Shown here piece after piece: positions 35,643-47,038 of a stretch of 64,000 nt of DNA. Origin of the DNA: Pseudomonas petrae (lineage in GTDB: Bacteria > Pseudomonadota > Gammaproteobacteria > Pseudomonadales > Pseudomonadaceae). The translations under genes were made by a program, and so were the position numbers. Each line of letters begins with the position of its first letter. Position 1 is the first letter of the stretch. The DNA is taken from assembly GCF_021728295.1 (NCBI RefSeq), contig NZ_JAKJXE010000001.1:558001-622000 (forward strand), read 5' to 3'. Below the pieces are notes generated by a model, which saw only the letters and a list, made by a program, of their open reading frames with translations, was not told the origin of the DNA and did not search any database.

Positions 35643-36299
35643 TCAACTGAGTGGCAGCGACATGAAGCCGGTGGAAACCATCATGTCCCGTGCCGCCCAG
35701 GCTTGACGGACCGGGCCGAACGAGCGCCGGTGAATGGGCGTAGGACCCAGGCGCGCCAGTGCTTCAAGGTGCACGGCCGTGGGATAGCCTTTATGGCCGC
35801 CGATGCCGTAGCCCGGATAGAGCAGCTCCATGCGCGCCATTTCGCGGTCGCGACTGACCTTGGCCAGAATCGAGGCGGCGGCAATGGCCGGTACGTGGGC
35901 ATCGCCCTGAATGACCGGCGCGCTGGGCACCGACAGCTGCGGGCAGCGGTTGCCGTCGATCAGCGCCAGCTTCGGCGTGATGATCAAGCCTTCTACCGCA
36001 CGCTTCATCGCCAGCATGGTGGCGTGAAGAATATTCAGCTCATCGATTTCTTCGACTTCAGCCCGCGCGATATGCCAGCACAGCGCCTTCTCGCAGATCT
36101 CGTCGAACAGTCTTTCGCGCTTGGCTTCGGTGAGTTTCTTTGAATCGTTCAGGCCAAGAATGGGGCGCTTGGGGTCAAGAATGACCGCCGCGGTGACAAC
36201 GGCGCCACACAGCGGGCCCCGGCCCACTTCGTCGACACCGGCGACCAGATCCTCGACAAGATTGAAGTCCAGACCCATTTGCATTGATTGCTTGCTCAT
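35643..36299 (-). CDS. rnhB: Ribonuclease HII
   Basis: 218 residues from the ATG at 36299, which overlaps the lpxB stop (ATGA). A second ATG (MQMGLDF) a few codons in is an alternative. The metal-binding [12 protein letters not shown] begins at about residue 21 with D23 and E24; LNDSKKL and the LIDGN Asp complete the site. Removes ribonucleotides from RNA/DNA hybrids. Longer in-frame extensions into lpxB are not real. Confidence 0.96.
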   Translation of the reverse strand: MSKQSMQMGLDFNLVEDLVAGVDEVGRGPLCGAVVTAAVILDPKRPILGLNDSKKLTEAKRERLFDEICEKALCWHIARAEVEEIDELNILHATMLAMKRAVEGLIITPKLALIDGNRCPQLSVPSAPVIQGDAHVPAIAAASILAKVSRDREMARMELLYPGYGIGGHKGYPTAVHLEALARLGPTPIHRRSFGPVRQAWAARDMMVSTGFMSLPLS

Positions 36300-37432
36300 T
36301 GTGAAGGCGCTGCGCCAATCAGGTTCAACACCGCTTCGGCGGCCTGATTGGACGCATCGCGACGCAAGGTTCGGTGAATCGCGTCGAAGCCGGCCGTCTG
36401 TGAATCGCCGTTGTCCAGCAACGGCAACAGCGTCTGCGCCAGGGCCTCTGCGGTCGCCGCGTCCTGCAGAAGCTCCGGGACCAGCAAACGCTGGGCCAGC
36501 AGGTTCGGCAGCGACACGTACGGGCTCTTCACCATCCGCTTGAGTATCCAGTAAGTCAGTGGCGCCAGACGATAGGCAACCACCATCGGTCGTTTGTACA
36601 GCAGCGCTTCGAGGGTGGCGGTCCCGGAAGCGATCAGCACGGCATCGCACGCGGCCAGCGCCACGTGGGACTGGCCGTCGAGCAGGGTCAGCGGCAGTTC
36701 GCGCCCTTGCAGCAGTTGCTCAATCTGTTCACGGCGCTGAGGGCTGGCACAGGGCAGCACGAAACGGATGTCGGGACGCGCGGCCAGCAGGCGCTCGGCC
36801 GCGTCGAAAAACAGGGCACCGAGGCGCCCGACTTCGCCACCGCGACTGCCCGGCATCAACGCAACCACCGGGCCTTCGCCCAGGGCCAGTTCGGCGCGCG
36901 CGGCCAGTTGATCCGCCTGCAGCGGAATGGTGTCGGCCAGCGGATGCCCGACAAAGCGCACCGGCACGCCTTTCTCTTCGTAGAAACGGGCTTCGAACGG
37001 CAGCAAGGTCAGCATCAGGTCGCAGCCTTCGCGGATCTTCAGGACACGCTTCTGCCGCCACGCCCACACGGACGGACTGACGTAATGAACGGTCTTGATC
37101 CCGGCCTGACGCAGTTTGAGCTCGATATTGAGCGTGAAGTCAGGGGCGTCGATGCCGATGAACACGTCGGGCTTTTCGTCGATGAGGGTCTGCACCAGCA
37201 ACTTGCGACGGGCGAGTAACTCTTTCAGGCGACCCAGCACTTCCACGAGGCCCATGACCGACAGGCGCTCCATCGGAAAATACGACGTCATGCCCTGGGC
37301 TTCCATGAGCGGTCCGCCGACACCGATGAATTCGGCGTCCGGATGCCGCGCTTTGATCGCGCGCATCAAGCCGGAGCCAAGAATGTCGCCGGAGGCCTCT
37401 CCGGCCACCAGCGCGATACGCAAGCGAGCCAT
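36296..37432 (-). CDS. lpxB: Lipid-A-disaccharide synthase LpxB
   Basis: 378 residues. GT19 glycosyltransferase joining UDP-diacylglucosamine and lipid X to make the lipid A disaccharide. Motifs: [12 protein letters not shown] at the N-terminus, [48 protein letters not shown] and the nucleotide-binding [10 protein letters not shown]. Starts 2 bp after the lpxA stop region and is coupled to rnhB. Confidence 0.97.
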   Translation of the reverse strand: MARLRIALVAGEASGDILGSGLMRAIKARHPDAEFIGVGGPLMEAQGMTSYFPMERLSVMGLVEVLGRLKELLARRKLLVQTLIDEKPDVFIGIDAPDFTLNIELKLRQAGIKTVHYVSPSVWAWRQKRVLKIREGCDLMLTLLPFEARFYEEKGVPVRFVGHPLADTIPLQADQLAARAELALGEGPVVALMPGSRGGEVGRLGALFFDAAERLLAARPDIRFVLPCASPQRREQIEQLLQGRELPLTLLDGQSHVALAACDAVLIASGTATLEALLYKRPMVVAYRLAPLTYWILKRMVKSPYVSLPNLLAQRLLVPELLQDAATAEALAQTLLPLLDNGDSQTAGFDAIHRTLRRDASNQAAEAVLNLIGAAPSQ

Positions 37433-37434
37433 GG

Positions 37435-38211
37435 TCAGCGGGTGATGCCGCGAGTCGAGGACTGGATGGACGTGAGGAACAGCTCGACTTCAGGGAACTG
37501 CGCAGCGGGTTCGCTCAGCTCGACGATCGCCTGCTCCACGGTCAGGCCCTGACGGTAGACGGTCTTGTACGCGCGGCGCAGCGCATGGATCGCTTCCTCG
37601 GAGAAACCCCGACGGCGCATGCCTTCAAAGTTCATGCTGCGGGCTTCGGCCGGGTTGCCGAACACGGTGACGAACGCCGGAACGTCCTTGCCGATGGCAG
37701 TGCCCATGCCGGAAAAACTGTGCGCGCCGATGTGGCAGTACTGATGCACCAGGGTGAACCCGGACAGAATGGCCCAGTCATCCACGTGCACATGGCCGGC
37801 CAACGCGGTGTTGTTGACCAGAATGCAGTGATTGCCGATGACGCTGTCATGACCGATGTGCGCGTAGGCCATGATCAGGTTGTGGTCACCGAGGGTGGTT
37901 TCGGCGCGGTCTTGAACGGTGCCACGGTGGATCGTCACGCCTTCACGGATGACGTTGTGGTCACCGATCACCAGACGCGTCGCTTCACCTTTGTATTTCA
38001 GATCAGGCGTGTCCTCACCTACCGACGAAAACTGGTAGATGTGGTTGTGTTTGCCGATCCTGGTCGGGCCGCGCAGGATCACATGCGGACCGATCACTGT
38101 ACCCTCGCCGATTTCCACACCAGGTCCGACGATCGACCACGGGCCGACCTCCACATTGTCGGCCAGCACGGCCGTCGGATCGATGATTGCGCGAGAGTCA
38201 ATCAAACTCAT
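37435..38211 (-). CDS. lpxA: UDP-N-acetylglucosamine acyltransferase LpxA
   Basis: 258 residues from the ATG at 38211, which overlaps the fabZ stop by 4 bp. Left-handed beta-helix acyltransferase: hexapeptide repeats across about 1-190 ([20 protein letters not shown]), the conserved [15 protein letters not shown] with the catalytic His, and the C-terminal helical domain ([18 protein letters not shown]). First step of lipid A biosynthesis. Confidence 0.97.
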   Translation of the reverse strand: MSLIDSRAIIDPTAVLADNVEVGPWSIVGPGVEIGEGTVIGPHVILRGPTRIGKHNHIYQFSSVGEDTPDLKYKGEATRLVIGDHNVIREGVTIHRGTVQDRAETTLGDHNLIMAYAHIGHDSVIGNHCILVNNTALAGHVHVDDWAILSGFTLVHQYCHIGAHSFSGMGTAIGKDVPAFVTVFGNPAEARSMNFEGMRRRGFSEEAIHALRRAYKTVYRQGLTVEQAIVELSEPAAQFPEVELFLTSIQSSTRGITR

Positions 38212-38648
38212 AGTTTGCGTTCCGCACAGATGATTTCGGCGGAGCAAACCGGCTTGCCATCCACCGATGCCTGGCATTCGAACTTCCAGATCTGCCGCTT
38301 GCAGCTCAGGAACTTCGCTTCGAGGATCAACTGGTCGCCCGGCAGCACGGGCTGGCGGAAGCGCAGTTTGTCGGAGCCGACGAAGTAATACAGGGTGCCA
38401 TCAGCGGGCTTCACATCGAGCATCTTGAAGCCCAGGATGCCGGCAGCTTGAGCCATGGCCTCGATAATCAGCACGCCCGGCATGATCGGGTGCTGAGGAA
38501 AGTGACCGTTGAAGAAAGGCTCGTTGATGCTGACATTCTTGTAGGCACGAATGCTTTTGGTCTCGACATCCAGCTCCACCACACGGTCCACAAGCAGGAA
38601 CGGGTAACGGTGCGGCAGATATTCGCGGATTTCGTTGATGTCCATCAT
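38208..38648 (-). CDS. fabZ: 3-hydroxyacyl-[acyl-carrier-protein] dehydratase FabZ
   Basis: 146 residues, a single hot-dog fold. Catalytic H49 ([13 protein letters not shown]) and E63 ([11 protein letters not shown]). Dehydrates beta-hydroxyacyl-ACP in fatty acid elongation and competes with LpxA/LpxD for hydroxyacyl-ACP, which explains its place between lpxD and lpxA. Confidence 0.98.
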   Translation of the reverse strand: MMDINEIREYLPHRYPFLLVDRVVELDVETKSIRAYKNVSINEPFFNGHFPQHPIMPGVLIIEAMAQAAGILGFKMLDVKPADGTLYYFVGSDKLRFRQPVLPGDQLILEAKFLSCKRQIWKFECQASVDGKPVCSAEIICAERKL

Positions 38649-38760
38649 TTCGAAGGGAAGCCTGTAGTAAAGAGTGGGAGGGCGCGACTAACGCGCGTCA
38701 CTCCTCTAGCAAATCAAGGAGGCAGTTTATCGGCTGTGCACGCTTGATAAGAAAAAAGTA

Positions 38761-39816
38761 TCAGCCATCAGATGAAGCTTTACCGCCTGAGGTCACTGCC
38801 TCGACAATCTTTTCCAGGTGCTGCAGACGTCGCGCCATGTCATCGAGATGACGCATGCGGGCCGCGCTCTTGCGCCACTCCGCCGCCGGCTGCATTGCCG
38901 TCCCCGAAGAATACGAGCCGGGCTCGGTGATCGACCGGGTGACCATGGTCATGCCGGTGACGAAAACCCCGTCGCAAATCTCGATATGGCCCACCAGCCC
39001 GACACCGCCGGCGAGCATGCAATGCTTGCCGATCTTCGCGCTGCCCGAGATACCGACACACGCAGCCATGGCCGTGTGGTCGCCGATCTGGACGTTGTGA
39101 GCGATCTGAATCTGGTTATCCAGCTTCACGCCATTGCCGATGCGGGTATCGTCCATGGCGCCGCGGTCGATGGCGGTGTTGACGCCAATCTCGACATCGT
39201 CACCAATGGTCACGCCGCCAATCTGCGCGATCTTCTGCCAGACGCCTTTCTCATTGGCGAAACCAAAACCTTCGCCGCCCAACACCGCACCGGACTGGAT
39301 GACCACACGCTGCCCGATACGGACGTCGTGATAGAGCGTGACGCGCGGGGCAAGCCAGCCGCCCTCGCCAATCACGCTGCGTGCACCGATGAAGCACTGC
39401 GCACCAATGGTCACACCGGCCGCAATCCGTGCACCGCTTTCGATGACCGCATAAGCGCCAACGCTGGCCGCCGGGTCTACGAACGCGTCCGCCGCCACCA
39501 CGGCAGTCGGGTGTACACCGGCGGTGGCCTTGGGCTTGGGATCGAACAGATGGGAAATACGGGCGTAAGCCAGGTACGGATCAGGCACCAGCAACGCCTC
39601 GGCGGCATACCCTTCAGCATCCGCCGGCTTGAGCAGCACGGCAGCGGCGTGGGTGGTCGCGAGGAATTTTCGGTACTGAGGATTGGCCAGAAAACTGACC
39701 TGATCAGGACCGGCTTCCTGCAAGGTTGCCAGTCCTGTGATTTGCTTGTCCGCAGGGCCACGCAGGGTGGCACCGAGGAACTCGGCCAATTGGCCGAGTG
39801 TGATGGTCGCGGTCAT
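38761..39816 (-). CDS. lpxD: UDP-3-O-(3-hydroxyacyl)glucosamine N-acyltransferase LpxD
   Basis: 351 residues. N-terminal uridine-binding domain ([14 protein letters not shown]), central left-handed beta-helix with many hexapeptides, and the catalytic His in the [20 protein letters not shown] coil. Ends with a helix ([13 protein letters not shown]). Third step of lipid A biosynthesis. Starts 4 bp after the skp stop codon. Confidence 0.97.
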   Translation of the reverse strand: MTATITLGQLAEFLGATLRGPADKQITGLATLQEAGPDQVSFLANPQYRKFLATTHAAAVLLKPADAEGYAAEALLVPDPYLAYARISHLFDPKPKATAGVHPTAVVAADAFVDPAASVGAYAVIESGARIAAGVTIGAQCFIGARSVIGEGGWLAPRVTLYHDVRIGQRVVIQSGAVLGGEGFGFANEKGVWQKIAQIGGVTIGDDVEIGVNTAIDRGAMDDTRIGNGVKLDNQIQIAHNVQIGDHTAMAACVGISGSAKIGKHCMLAGGVGLVGHIEICDGVFVTGMTMVTRSITEPGSYSSGTAMQPAAEWRKSAARMRHLDDMARRLQHLEKIVEAVTSGGKASSDG

Positions 39817-39820
39817 TAAC

Positions 39821-40324
39821 TTACTTCAGCTGATTCATGCGCTCGATAACCTGGCGAGTGACGTCGTATTGCGGCTTGACGTCAATCACGGCACCGCGCT
39901 CGAACACCAGGTCAAAGCCGCCTTTCTTGATGACTTCTTCTACAGCCTGGTCCAGCTTCGGCTTGAGTTGCTTGAGCATGTCGCGGTCAGCAACAGCCTT
40001 GGCTTCGTTCAGCTCTTTGGACTGGAACTGGAAGTCACGCGCTTTTTGCTTGAAGTCCAGCTCCAGACGCTCGCGCTCAGGCTGGGCCATCTTGTCGCCA
40101 CCGGCGACCAAGCGATCCTGAATACCTTTGGCGCTGCTTTCCAGCGCTTTCAGCTTGGTCAGCTGAGGACCGAATTTTTTCTCTGCATCCACTGCGTACC
40201 GCTTGGCTGCGTCGGATTCGAGCAGGGCCATCTGGTAGTTCAGTACTGCGATTTTCATATCAGCAAATGCCGGGCCTGCGATCAGAACCGTTGCCAGCAA
40301 TGCCAATTGGGTCAACTTACGCAC
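39821..40324 (-). CDS. skp: Periplasmic chaperone Skp/OmpH family protein
   Basis: 167 residues from a GTG at 40324, with GGAG 7 nt upstream; this start gives a perfect signal peptide ([21 protein letters not shown], cut after residue 21). The mature protein opens [19 protein letters not shown] and forms a long charged coiled coil (about 45-120), the tentacles of the trimeric chaperone. It escorts outer-membrane proteins to BamA, its upstream neighbour. Confidence 0.94.
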   Translation of the reverse strand: MRKLTQLALLATVLIAGPAFADMKIAVLNYQMALLESDAAKRYAVDAEKKFGPQLTKLKALESSAKGIQDRLVAGGDKMAQPERERLELDFKQKARDFQFQSKELNEAKAVADRDMLKQLKPKLDQAVEEVIKKGGFDLVFERGAVIDVKPQYDVTRQVIERMNQLK

Positions 40325-40370
40325 GATGTAACTCCTACAGAATCCGTTGTCGTTAGCAGTGATCAGACCC

Positions 40371-42746
40371 TTAGAAGGTCTGACCGAGAGAGAATTGGAA
40401 GACTTGGGTTTCGGTGCTGTCGTCCGGTTTCTTGACCGGCAGGGCCAGTGCAAAACTCAACGGACCCAGTGCAGTCACCCATGTCACGCCCACACCGACG
40501 GAGCTTGCGAGGCCGGAAAGATCAGGGCTCTTACATTCGACTTTCTGGTTATCGGTCGTGAGCCTTTTGTTACTGCAGTTGGTGTCAAAGGTGTTACCCA
40601 CGTCCCAGAAAATCGAAGTACGCAGCGAACGCTGGTCCTTGATGAACGGCAGCGGGAACAGGATTTCCGCACCGCCGGTGATCAGGACGTTACCACCGAA
40701 CGGCAGCGGATCCTGGTCCGGGTCAGCGGTGGTGCCCCGCTTCTTACCGTCACTAGGCGTGCTCCGCGGACCCAACGTGCTGTCTTTGAAGCCACGGACC
40801 GAATTGAAACCACCGGCGTAGTAGTTCTCGTAGAACGGCAGACCGGACGTCGAACCATAACCGTCGCCGTAGCCCAACTCTGAGTGCAGACGGAGGGTGT
40901 AGGTGTTGGTGATCGGGTGGAACAACTGGCCGCGATAATCAAGCTTGTAGAACGACAGGTCGCTGCCCGGAATGGTGGTTTCCAGGGTCAGGCTCTGGGA
41001 GCTGCCACGGGTCGGCAGCGTACCTTTGTTCAGGGTCGACTCGGACCAGCCCACCGACGCCTTGAAGTTGGTGAAGCTGTCGCCTTCCTTGTCGATGAAG
41101 TCGAAGATCTCGTCAACGGTGTACTTACCGGTGCTGATTTCATCCTTCTGTACCGACAGGCCGTAGTTCAGGCGAGAAGTTTCGCTGATCGGGTAGCCCA
41201 TGTTGATGCCGGCACCAAGGCTGTCGACCGAGTAGCTCGCCACGTCGACGTCGAGGTCACTGTAGTCAGTCTTGCGATAGAACGCGCTGTAGCCGAGGCT
41301 CACACCGTCCGGCGTGAAATACGGATCGACGTAGCTGAAGTTGTAGCGGGTCTGGTATTCACTTTTGGTCAAACCAATGGTGACCTTGTTACCCGTACCC
41401 AGGAAGTTGTTCTGGCTGATGGAGCCACCGAGGATCAGACCGGCGCTTTGCGCAAAGCCGACACTGGCGGTGATCGAACCGGACGCCTGCTCTTCAACGG
41501 CGTAGTTCACGTCGACCTGATCGTCGGTGCCAGGCACCGCAGGGGTCTCAACGTTCACTTCCTTGAAGAAGCCCAGACGGTCAAGACGGGTCTTGGACTG
41601 GTCGATCAGGTAAGTGGAAGCCCAGCCGCCTTCCATCTGGCGCATTTCGCGACGCAGCACTTCGTCCGCCGTCTTGGTGTTGCCACGGAAGTTGATGCGG
41701 TTGACGTAAGCGCGCTTGCCCGGATCGACGGCGAAGGTAATGTCGACGGTGTGATCTTCATCGTTCGGCGTCGGAACGCCATTGACGTTGGCGAAGGTGT
41801 AACCCTCGTTACCCAGACGGCGGGTGATCAGCTCGGAGGTCGTGGTCATCACCTTGCGGGAGAACACCTGGCCCGGCTTGACCAGCAGCAGCGATTTGAC
41901 CTGATCCTCAGGGACCTTGAGGTCACCGCTCAGCTTGACCGACTTGACGCTGTACTTCTCGCCTTCATGAATGTTGACGGTGATGTACACGCTCTTCTTG
42001 TCGGGCGTGATGGATACCTGGGTCGAGGCGATATCCATGTTGATATAGCCGCGATCGAGGTAGTACGAACGCAGACGTTCCAGGTCGCCGGAGAGTTTCT
42101 CACGGGCATACTTGTCGTCGTTCTTGAAGAAGGAAAGCCAGTTGGTGGTCTTCAGTTCGAACAGATCAACCAGATCGTCTTCGGGGAAGACCGAGTTACC
42201 CACCACGTTGATGTGCTGAATGGCAGCGACCGCGCCTTCGTTGATGTTGATCTTCAGACCCACACGGTTACGCGGCTGCGGCACGACTTCGGTGGCGACT
42301 TCTGCAGAGTAGCGGCCCTGTGCAACGTACTGACGTTGCAGCTCGTTGCGGACGCCTTCCAGCGTAGCGCGCTGGAAGATTTCGCCTTCGGCCAGACCCG
42401 ACTGCTTCAGACCCTTCATCAGGTCCTCAGTGGTGATCGCTTTGTTGCCTTCGATCTCGATACTCGAAACCGACGGACGCTCGACAACTGTGATGACCAG
42501 GACGTTACCGTCGCGGCCCAGCTGGATGTCCTGGAAAAATCCGGTTTTGAACAGCGCGCGAGTTGCGTCGACAAGACGCCCATCATCGGCCTGTTCACCC
42601 ACGTTCAACGGCAGCGCACCAAACACGCTGCCGGCGGAAACCCGCTGCAGACCGTTGACACGGATATCGGAGATAGTGAAGGACTCGGCGTGAACTTCGG
42701 CGATCATCAGTACGGCAAGAACCGCAGTTAGCAGCAGACGTTTCAT
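40371..42746 (-). CDS. bamA: Outer membrane protein assembly factor BamA
   Basis: 791 residues from the ATG at 42746 with AAAGGA upstream. Signal peptide MKRLLLTAVLAVLMIAEVHA; five POTRA domains to about residue 420 (first: FTISDIRVNGLQRVSAGSVF); then a 16-strand beta-barrel with the NSVRGFKDST loop-6 motif and a C-terminal Phe (FQFSLGQTF). Core of the BAM complex that inserts beta-barrels into the outer membrane. Near lpxD and skp in the classic envelope operon. Confidence 0.98.
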   Translation of the reverse strand: MKRLLLTAVLAVLMIAEVHAESFTISDIRVNGLQRVSAGSVFGALPLNVGEQADDGRLVDATRALFKTGFFQDIQLGRDGNVLVITVVERPSVSSIEIEGNKAITTEDLMKGLKQSGLAEGEIFQRATLEGVRNELQRQYVAQGRYSAEVATEVVPQPRNRVGLKININEGAVAAIQHINVVGNSVFPEDDLVDLFELKTTNWLSFFKNDDKYAREKLSGDLERLRSYYLDRGYINMDIASTQVSITPDKKSVYITVNIHEGEKYSVKSVKLSGDLKVPEDQVKSLLLVKPGQVFSRKVMTTTSELITRRLGNEGYTFANVNGVPTPNDEDHTVDITFAVDPGKRAYVNRINFRGNTKTADEVLRREMRQMEGGWASTYLIDQSKTRLDRLGFFKEVNVETPAVPGTDDQVDVNYAVEEQASGSITASVGFAQSAGLILGGSISQNNFLGTGNKVTIGLTKSEYQTRYNFSYVDPYFTPDGVSLGYSAFYRKTDYSDLDVDVASYSVDSLGAGINMGYPISETSRLNYGLSVQKDEISTGKYTVDEIFDFIDKEGDSFTNFKASVGWSESTLNKGTLPTRGSSQSLTLETTIPGSDLSFYKLDYRGQLFHPITNTYTLRLHSELGYGDGYGSTSGLPFYENYYAGGFNSVRGFKDSTLGPRSTPSDGKKRGTTADPDQDPLPFGGNVLITGGAEILFPLPFIKDQRSLRTSIFWDVGNTFDTNCSNKRLTTDNQKVECKSPDLSGLASSVGVGVTWVTALGPLSFALALPVKKPDDSTETQVFQFSLGQTF

Positions 42747-42821
42747 GAAGTCCTTTCTTATTCCAACTGGCAATAAACAAACTGCCGCAAAATGCGGCAG
42801 ATTCACAATTCGGCGTAGCTT

Positions 42822-44174
42822 TTACAGTCGTCCCAGATCGTTGACCAGTGCGAGCAACATCACTCCAACCACTAGACTGATACCGATCTGGACCCCCCAG
42901 CCCTGCACCTTCTCTGACAGTGGTCGACCACGCGCCCACTCGATCAGATAAAACAGCAAGTGCCCCCCATCCAGCACTGGTATGGGCAGCAAATTGAGAA
43001 CACCCAGGCTTATGCTCAGATAAGCGAGGAAATTCAGGAAGTCACCTACGCCTGACTGGGCCGAAGCGCCCGCCACTTTAGCAATGGTTATCGGTCCGCT
43101 CAAGTTTTTTACCGAGAGCTCGCCGAACAACATTTTCTTCAGCGAATCGAGGGTCAGCACGCTCATGGTCCAGGTACGCCGCGCGCCTTCTGCGACGGCG
43201 GCTACAGGGCCGTAGCTGACCTCGCGCAACATCTCCGGCGGCCAATCCACGCCTTTCACGCCGGCACCGAGATACCCGGTTGCCGCAGTGCCTTCGCCGC
43301 GTGTCACCAGATCGACGGGCACATCCAGCTGCGCGCCGTCACGCTCCACGCTTACTGAAATCCGCGTATCGGGATGGACACGAACCCAGTCAACGACCTT
43401 CTGCCATTCGTCGACAGGCTCCTTATTGAGGGCAAGCAGGCGGTCGCCGGTTTTCAGCCCGGCGGTTTGTGCGGGGCCTTTCGGATCGAGCTCTGCCAGA
43501 ACCGGCGGCAGAGCCGGACGCCACGGGCGAATACCCAGCGAACGAATCGGGTCCGGCTCGGCTGCGCCTTTGAGCCAGTCGTTGAGCACCAGCGAACGCG
43601 GAGTTTCGACGTCAGAACCCTGTTCGCGAACCTTCATCGCGATGCTGCCGCTCTCACCCAGTCGACGCACCAGTTGCAGGTTCACGCCCGCCCATCCGGT
43701 GACGGCCTCGCCATCAACCGAGACGATTTCCTGACCGGAACTCAGCCCGGCCTTTTCCGCAATACTGCCTGGCTCGACGCCGCCCACGACAGGTCGGACC
43801 TGCTGGCTGCCCAGCATTGCGAGTACCCAGAAAAATACAATCGCCAGTAGAAAGTTGGCGACCGGGCCGGCAATCACGATGGCGATGCGCTGATAAACCG
43901 ACTTGCGGTTAAAAGATTGATCAGCCAGCTCGGGGGGAACGTCACCCTCCCGCTCGTCGAGCATTTTCACGTAGCCGCCGAGCGGAATCGCCGCGACGAC
44001 ATATTCGGTGCCCTTGCGATCACTCCAGCGCAGCAGCGGCATGCCAAAGCCCACCGAGAAACGCAGGACCTTGACGCCACAGCGACGCGCTACCCAGAAA
44101 TGACCGAATTCGTGAAACGTCACTAGCACGCCCAGCGCAACCAGGGTGCCGACAATCATATATAGCGCGCTCAT
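42822..44174 (-). CDS. rseP: Site-2 zinc metalloprotease RseP
   Basis: 450 residues. Zinc-binding HEFGH at 21-25 inside the first transmembrane helix; two PDZ domains (about 120-290, with GLSSGQEIVSVDGEAV and GLKTGDRLLALNKEPV); and the second zinc-site motif NLLPIPVLDGGHLLFYL. It cleaves the anti-sigma factor after DegS, releasing the envelope-stress sigma AlgU/RpoE. Between dxr and bamA, as in most gamma-proteobacteria. Confidence 0.97.
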   Translation of the reverse strand: MSALYMIVGTLVALGVLVTFHEFGHFWVARRCGVKVLRFSVGFGMPLLRWSDRKGTEYVVAAIPLGGYVKMLDEREGDVPPELADQSFNRKSVYQRIAIVIAGPVANFLLAIVFFWVLAMLGSQQVRPVVGGVEPGSIAEKAGLSSGQEIVSVDGEAVTGWAGVNLQLVRRLGESGSIAMKVREQGSDVETPRSLVLNDWLKGAAEPDPIRSLGIRPWRPALPPVLAELDPKGPAQTAGLKTGDRLLALNKEPVDEWQKVVDWVRVHPDTRISVSVERDGAQLDVPVDLVTRGEGTAATGYLGAGVKGVDWPPEMLREVSYGPVAAVAEGARRTWTMSVLTLDSLKKMLFGELSVKNLSGPITIAKVAGASAQSGVGDFLNFLAYLSISLGVLNLLPIPVLDGGHLLFYLIEWARGRPLSEKVQGWGVQIGISLVVGVMLLALVNDLGRL

Positions 44175-44261
44175 CGCTGCTCTCCGGGTACCGATCTAGC
44201 GGTGCGTTGAAGCCCACATTGCCTGCGAATCATAGAAAACATGACCGCCTGAACAGACTGC

Positions 44262-45452
44262 CTAGCGACCATTGCGATCCAGCCACTGCTCGGCCAGAGT
44301 GCGGGCACGTGCATCGATCTCAAAAACCGTCTCCAACTCGGACACGGCGACGACAGGCTCAAGGTTCAAAACCTCGTCGATCATACTCGCGATTTCCGGA
44401 TAGCGAATGCGCTTGTCCAGAAACGCCGCGACCGCGACTTCATTGGCCGCGTTCAGAACCGCAGGCGCACTGTCGCCCGCCTCAGCAGCTTGCCGCGCCA
44501 GACGCAGGCATGGGAAGCGCACTTCGTCCGGTGCTTCGAAGTCCAGCCGCGCGATGCTGAACAGATCCAGCGGCGCAACGCCCGAGTCGATGCGCTCGGG
44601 CCAGGCCAGCGCGTGGGCAATCGGCGTGCGCATGTCGGGATTACCCAACTGCGCCAGCACCGAGCCGTCGACGTAATCGACCATCGAATGGATCACGCTC
44701 TGGGGGTGAATCACCACCTCGATCCGCGCGGGCGTCGTGTCGAACAGCCAGCAGGCTTCAATCAGCTCAAGGCCCTTGTTCATCATGCTGGCGGAATCGA
44801 CGGAGATCTTGCGGCCCATGGACCAGTTGGGATGAGCGCAGGCCTGATCCGGGGAGACGTGCTCCAGCTCGGCGAGCGGCGTCTGACGGAACGGGCCACC
44901 GGATGCGGTTAGCAGAATGCGTCTGACGCCGACCTTCTCGAGACCGCTTTCGTAATCACGCGGCAGGCACTGGAAGATCGCGTTGTGCTCGCTGTCGAGC
45001 GGCAGCAGTACCGTGCCACTGCGGCGAACAGCCTGCATGAACAAGGCGCCGGACATGACCAGCGCTTCCTTGTTGGCCAGCAAGACTTTCTTGCCCGCCT
45101 CGACAGCGGCAAGGGTCGGGCGCAAACCGGCGGCACCGACAATCGCGGCCAGCACGGTATCCACCAGAGGGTGCGCAGACACTTCACAGAGCCCACCCTC
45201 CCCGACCAGCACGCGGGTGTCGAGACCGGCCACGCGCAGGTCGTCCTGCAACTGCCGGGCGGCGGCCGTCGTCGGCACAACGGCGAACTGCGGGGTATGA
45301 CGAACGCACAGCGCCAACAGCTCGGCCAGTCGCGTGTAACCGGTGAGCGCAAACACCTGGTAACGCGCCGGATGCCGCGCGATGATGTCCAGCGTGCTTA
45401 ACCCGACCGAGCCCGTTGCACCGAGCACGGTAATGAGCTGAGGCGTACTCAC
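44262..45452 (-). CDS. dxr: 1-deoxy-D-xylulose 5-phosphate reductoisomerase Dxr
   Basis: 396 residues. NADPH-binding [15 protein letters not shown] at the N-terminus; substrate and metal motifs [23 protein letters not shown] and [13 protein letters not shown]. Second step of the MEP pathway. Its start overlaps the cdsA stop by 4 bp (ATGA), so translation is coupled. Confidence 0.98.
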   Translation of the reverse strand: MSTPQLITVLGATGSVGLSTLDIIARHPARYQVFALTGYTRLAELLALCVRHTPQFAVVPTTAAARQLQDDLRVAGLDTRVLVGEGGLCEVSAHPLVDTVLAAIVGAAGLRPTLAAVEAGKKVLLANKEALVMSGALFMQAVRRSGTVLLPLDSEHNAIFQCLPRDYESGLEKVGVRRILLTASGGPFRQTPLAELEHVSPDQACAHPNWSMGRKISVDSASMMNKGLELIEACWLFDTTPARIEVVIHPQSVIHSMVDYVDGSVLAQLGNPDMRTPIAHALAWPERIDSGVAPLDLFSIARLDFEAPDEVRFPCLRLARQAAEAGDSAPAVLNAANEVAVAAFLDKRIRYPEIASMIDEVLNLEPVVAVSELETVFEIDARARTLAEQWLDRNGR

Positions 45453-46267
45453 ATCACGCCCCAGTCCTGGGCAGCCCAGAGCAGCAAGGCGAACACCGGA
45501 ATGGCGGCGGTCAGGCTGTCGATGCGATCCAGCACACCACCGTGGCCCGGCAGCAGGTTGCTGCTGTCCTTGACCCCGGATTTGCGCTTGAACATGCTCT
45601 CGGTGAGATCACCAACGACCGAGATCAGCACGACAATCGCCGCACATACCAACGCGAAGATGATTTCACCCAGCGACCAGCCGCGGTAGACACCCACCAC
45701 CGCAGTGATCACCAGGCACGCCACCAGACCACCATAAAGGCCTTCCCAGCTTTTACCCGGGCTGACCTTCGGCGCCAGCTTGCGCTTGCCGAACGCCTTG
45801 CCGGAGAAGTAGGCGCCAATGTCGGCACCCCACACCAGAATCATCACCGAAAGGATCAGCCAGTTGCCCAACGGCATTTGCTTGATCAGCACCAGACCCT
45901 GCCATGCCGGCAGCAGTATCAGCAAACCGATCAGCAGTTTGCAGATGGCACTGGACCAGTACTCGCTGGACTCGGGATAGGTGAGCACCAGCCAGGTTGC
46001 CGCCAGCCACCAGATCAGCGCCGCCACCAGCAACCATGGCGCGAGGTCAGGCAGCAGATACAACAGAAACAGCAGCGCAGCGACCACCACGGCGTACAGA
46101 ACGCGGGCCGATTGCGCCTCGAAGCCGGAAAGACGGGCCCATTCCCAGGCGCCGAGCACGACGACCGCGCCGATGAACAATGCAAAGCTGCCGCCTGCCA
46201 GCAAGAAGAAACCGCACAAGGCCAGCGGCGCAAGGATCAGCGCAGTGATGATTCGTTGTTTAAGCAT
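45449..46267 (-). CDS. cdsA: Phosphatidate cytidylyltransferase CdsA
   Basis: 272 residues, about eight membrane helices. The C-terminal signature is clear: [14 protein letters not shown] then [19 protein letters not shown] and [11 protein letters not shown]. Makes CDP-diacylglycerol, the precursor of all phospholipids. Start and the uppS stop share one base (TAATG), and its stop overlaps dxr. Confidence 0.97.
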   Translation of the reverse strand: MLKQRIITALILAPLALCGFFLLAGGSFALFIGAVVVLGAWEWARLSGFEAQSARVLYAVVVAALLFLLYLLPDLAPWLLVAALIWWLAATWLVLTYPESSEYWSSAICKLLIGLLILLPAWQGLVLIKQMPLGNWLILSVMILVWGADIGAYFSGKAFGKRKLAPKVSPGKSWEGLYGGLVACLVITAVVGVYRGWSLGEIIFALVCAAIVVLISVVGDLTESMFKRKSGVKDSSNLLPGHGGVLDRIDSLTAAIPVFALLLWAAQDWGVM

Positions 46268-47022
46268 TAAGCGCGGGCTCCAGCTTCTACCTGCTCGCTG
46301 GTTTTCCCGAAGCGGCGTTGGCGAGAAGCGAAATCGGCCAGCGCAGTGCGCATGGCTTCGTGTTTGAAGTCCGGCCAGAACAGGTCGGAGAAATACAGCT
46401 CGGCATAGGCCAGCTGCCAGAGCAGGAAATTGCTGATGCGGTGCTCACCGCCCGTGCGGATGCACAGGTCGGGCAACGGCAGGTCGCCGGTGGCGAGACA
46501 CGTTTGCAGCAACTCAGGTGTGATGTCGTCCGGCCGCAGATGACCTGCCTGAACTTCTCGGGCCAGGCGCTGCGCAGCCTGAGCGATATCCCACTGACCG
46601 CCGTAGTTGGCGGCAATCTGCAGGACGAAGCGGCTGTTCTCAGCCGTGCGCTGCTCGGCTTCGCGGATGGCGGCCTGAAGCTCAGGGTGAAAGCGCGAAC
46701 GATCACCAATGATGCGCAGGCTGATGCCGTTCTCGTTCAAGCGCTTGGTCTCGCGACGCAACGCCGTGAAAAACAACTCCATCAACGCGCCGACTTCTTC
46801 AGCCGGGCGCTGCCAGTTTTCGCTGGAAAACGCGAACAAGGTCAGCACCTCGACCTTGGCCTCGGCACAGACTTCAATCACCGCACGAACAGCGTCAACG
46901 CCAGCCTTGTGGCCTGCTACACCGGGTAGCAGGCGCTTCTTCGCCCAGCGGTTGTTCCCATCCATGATGATCGCGACATGACGCGGCACCGATGCCGGCG
47001 CAGCCAGCTTTGTCTTATCCAT
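46267..47022 (-). CDS. uppS: Isoprenyl transferase (undecaprenyl diphosphate synthase) UppS
   Basis: 251 residues. Cis-prenyltransferase: catalytic D21 in IIMDGNNRWAKKR (18-30), FAFSSENWQRP, and the late DLCIRTGGEHRISNFLLWQ and AYAELYFSDLFWPDF motifs. Makes C55 carrier lipid for peptidoglycan and LPS. In the run frr-uppS-cdsA-dxr. Confidence 0.97.
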   Translation of the reverse strand: MDKTKLAAPASVPRHVAIIMDGNNRWAKKRLLPGVAGHKAGVDAVRAVIEVCAEAKVEVLTLFAFSSENWQRPAEEVGALMELFFTALRRETKRLNENGISLRIIGDRSRFHPELQAAIREAEQRTAENSRFVLQIAANYGGQWDIAQAAQRLAREVQAGHLRPDDITPELLQTCLATGDLPLPDLCIRTGGEHRISNFLLWQLAYAELYFSDLFWPDFKHEAMRTALADFASRQRRFGKTSEQVEAGARA

Positions 47023-47038
47023 GAAAGCTTCCCGGCCC

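Noticed and set aside
40884..42731. A 615-codon plus-strand frame antisense to bamA
   Set aside because: Lies completely inside bamA, which has all POTRA and barrel features; shadow frame.
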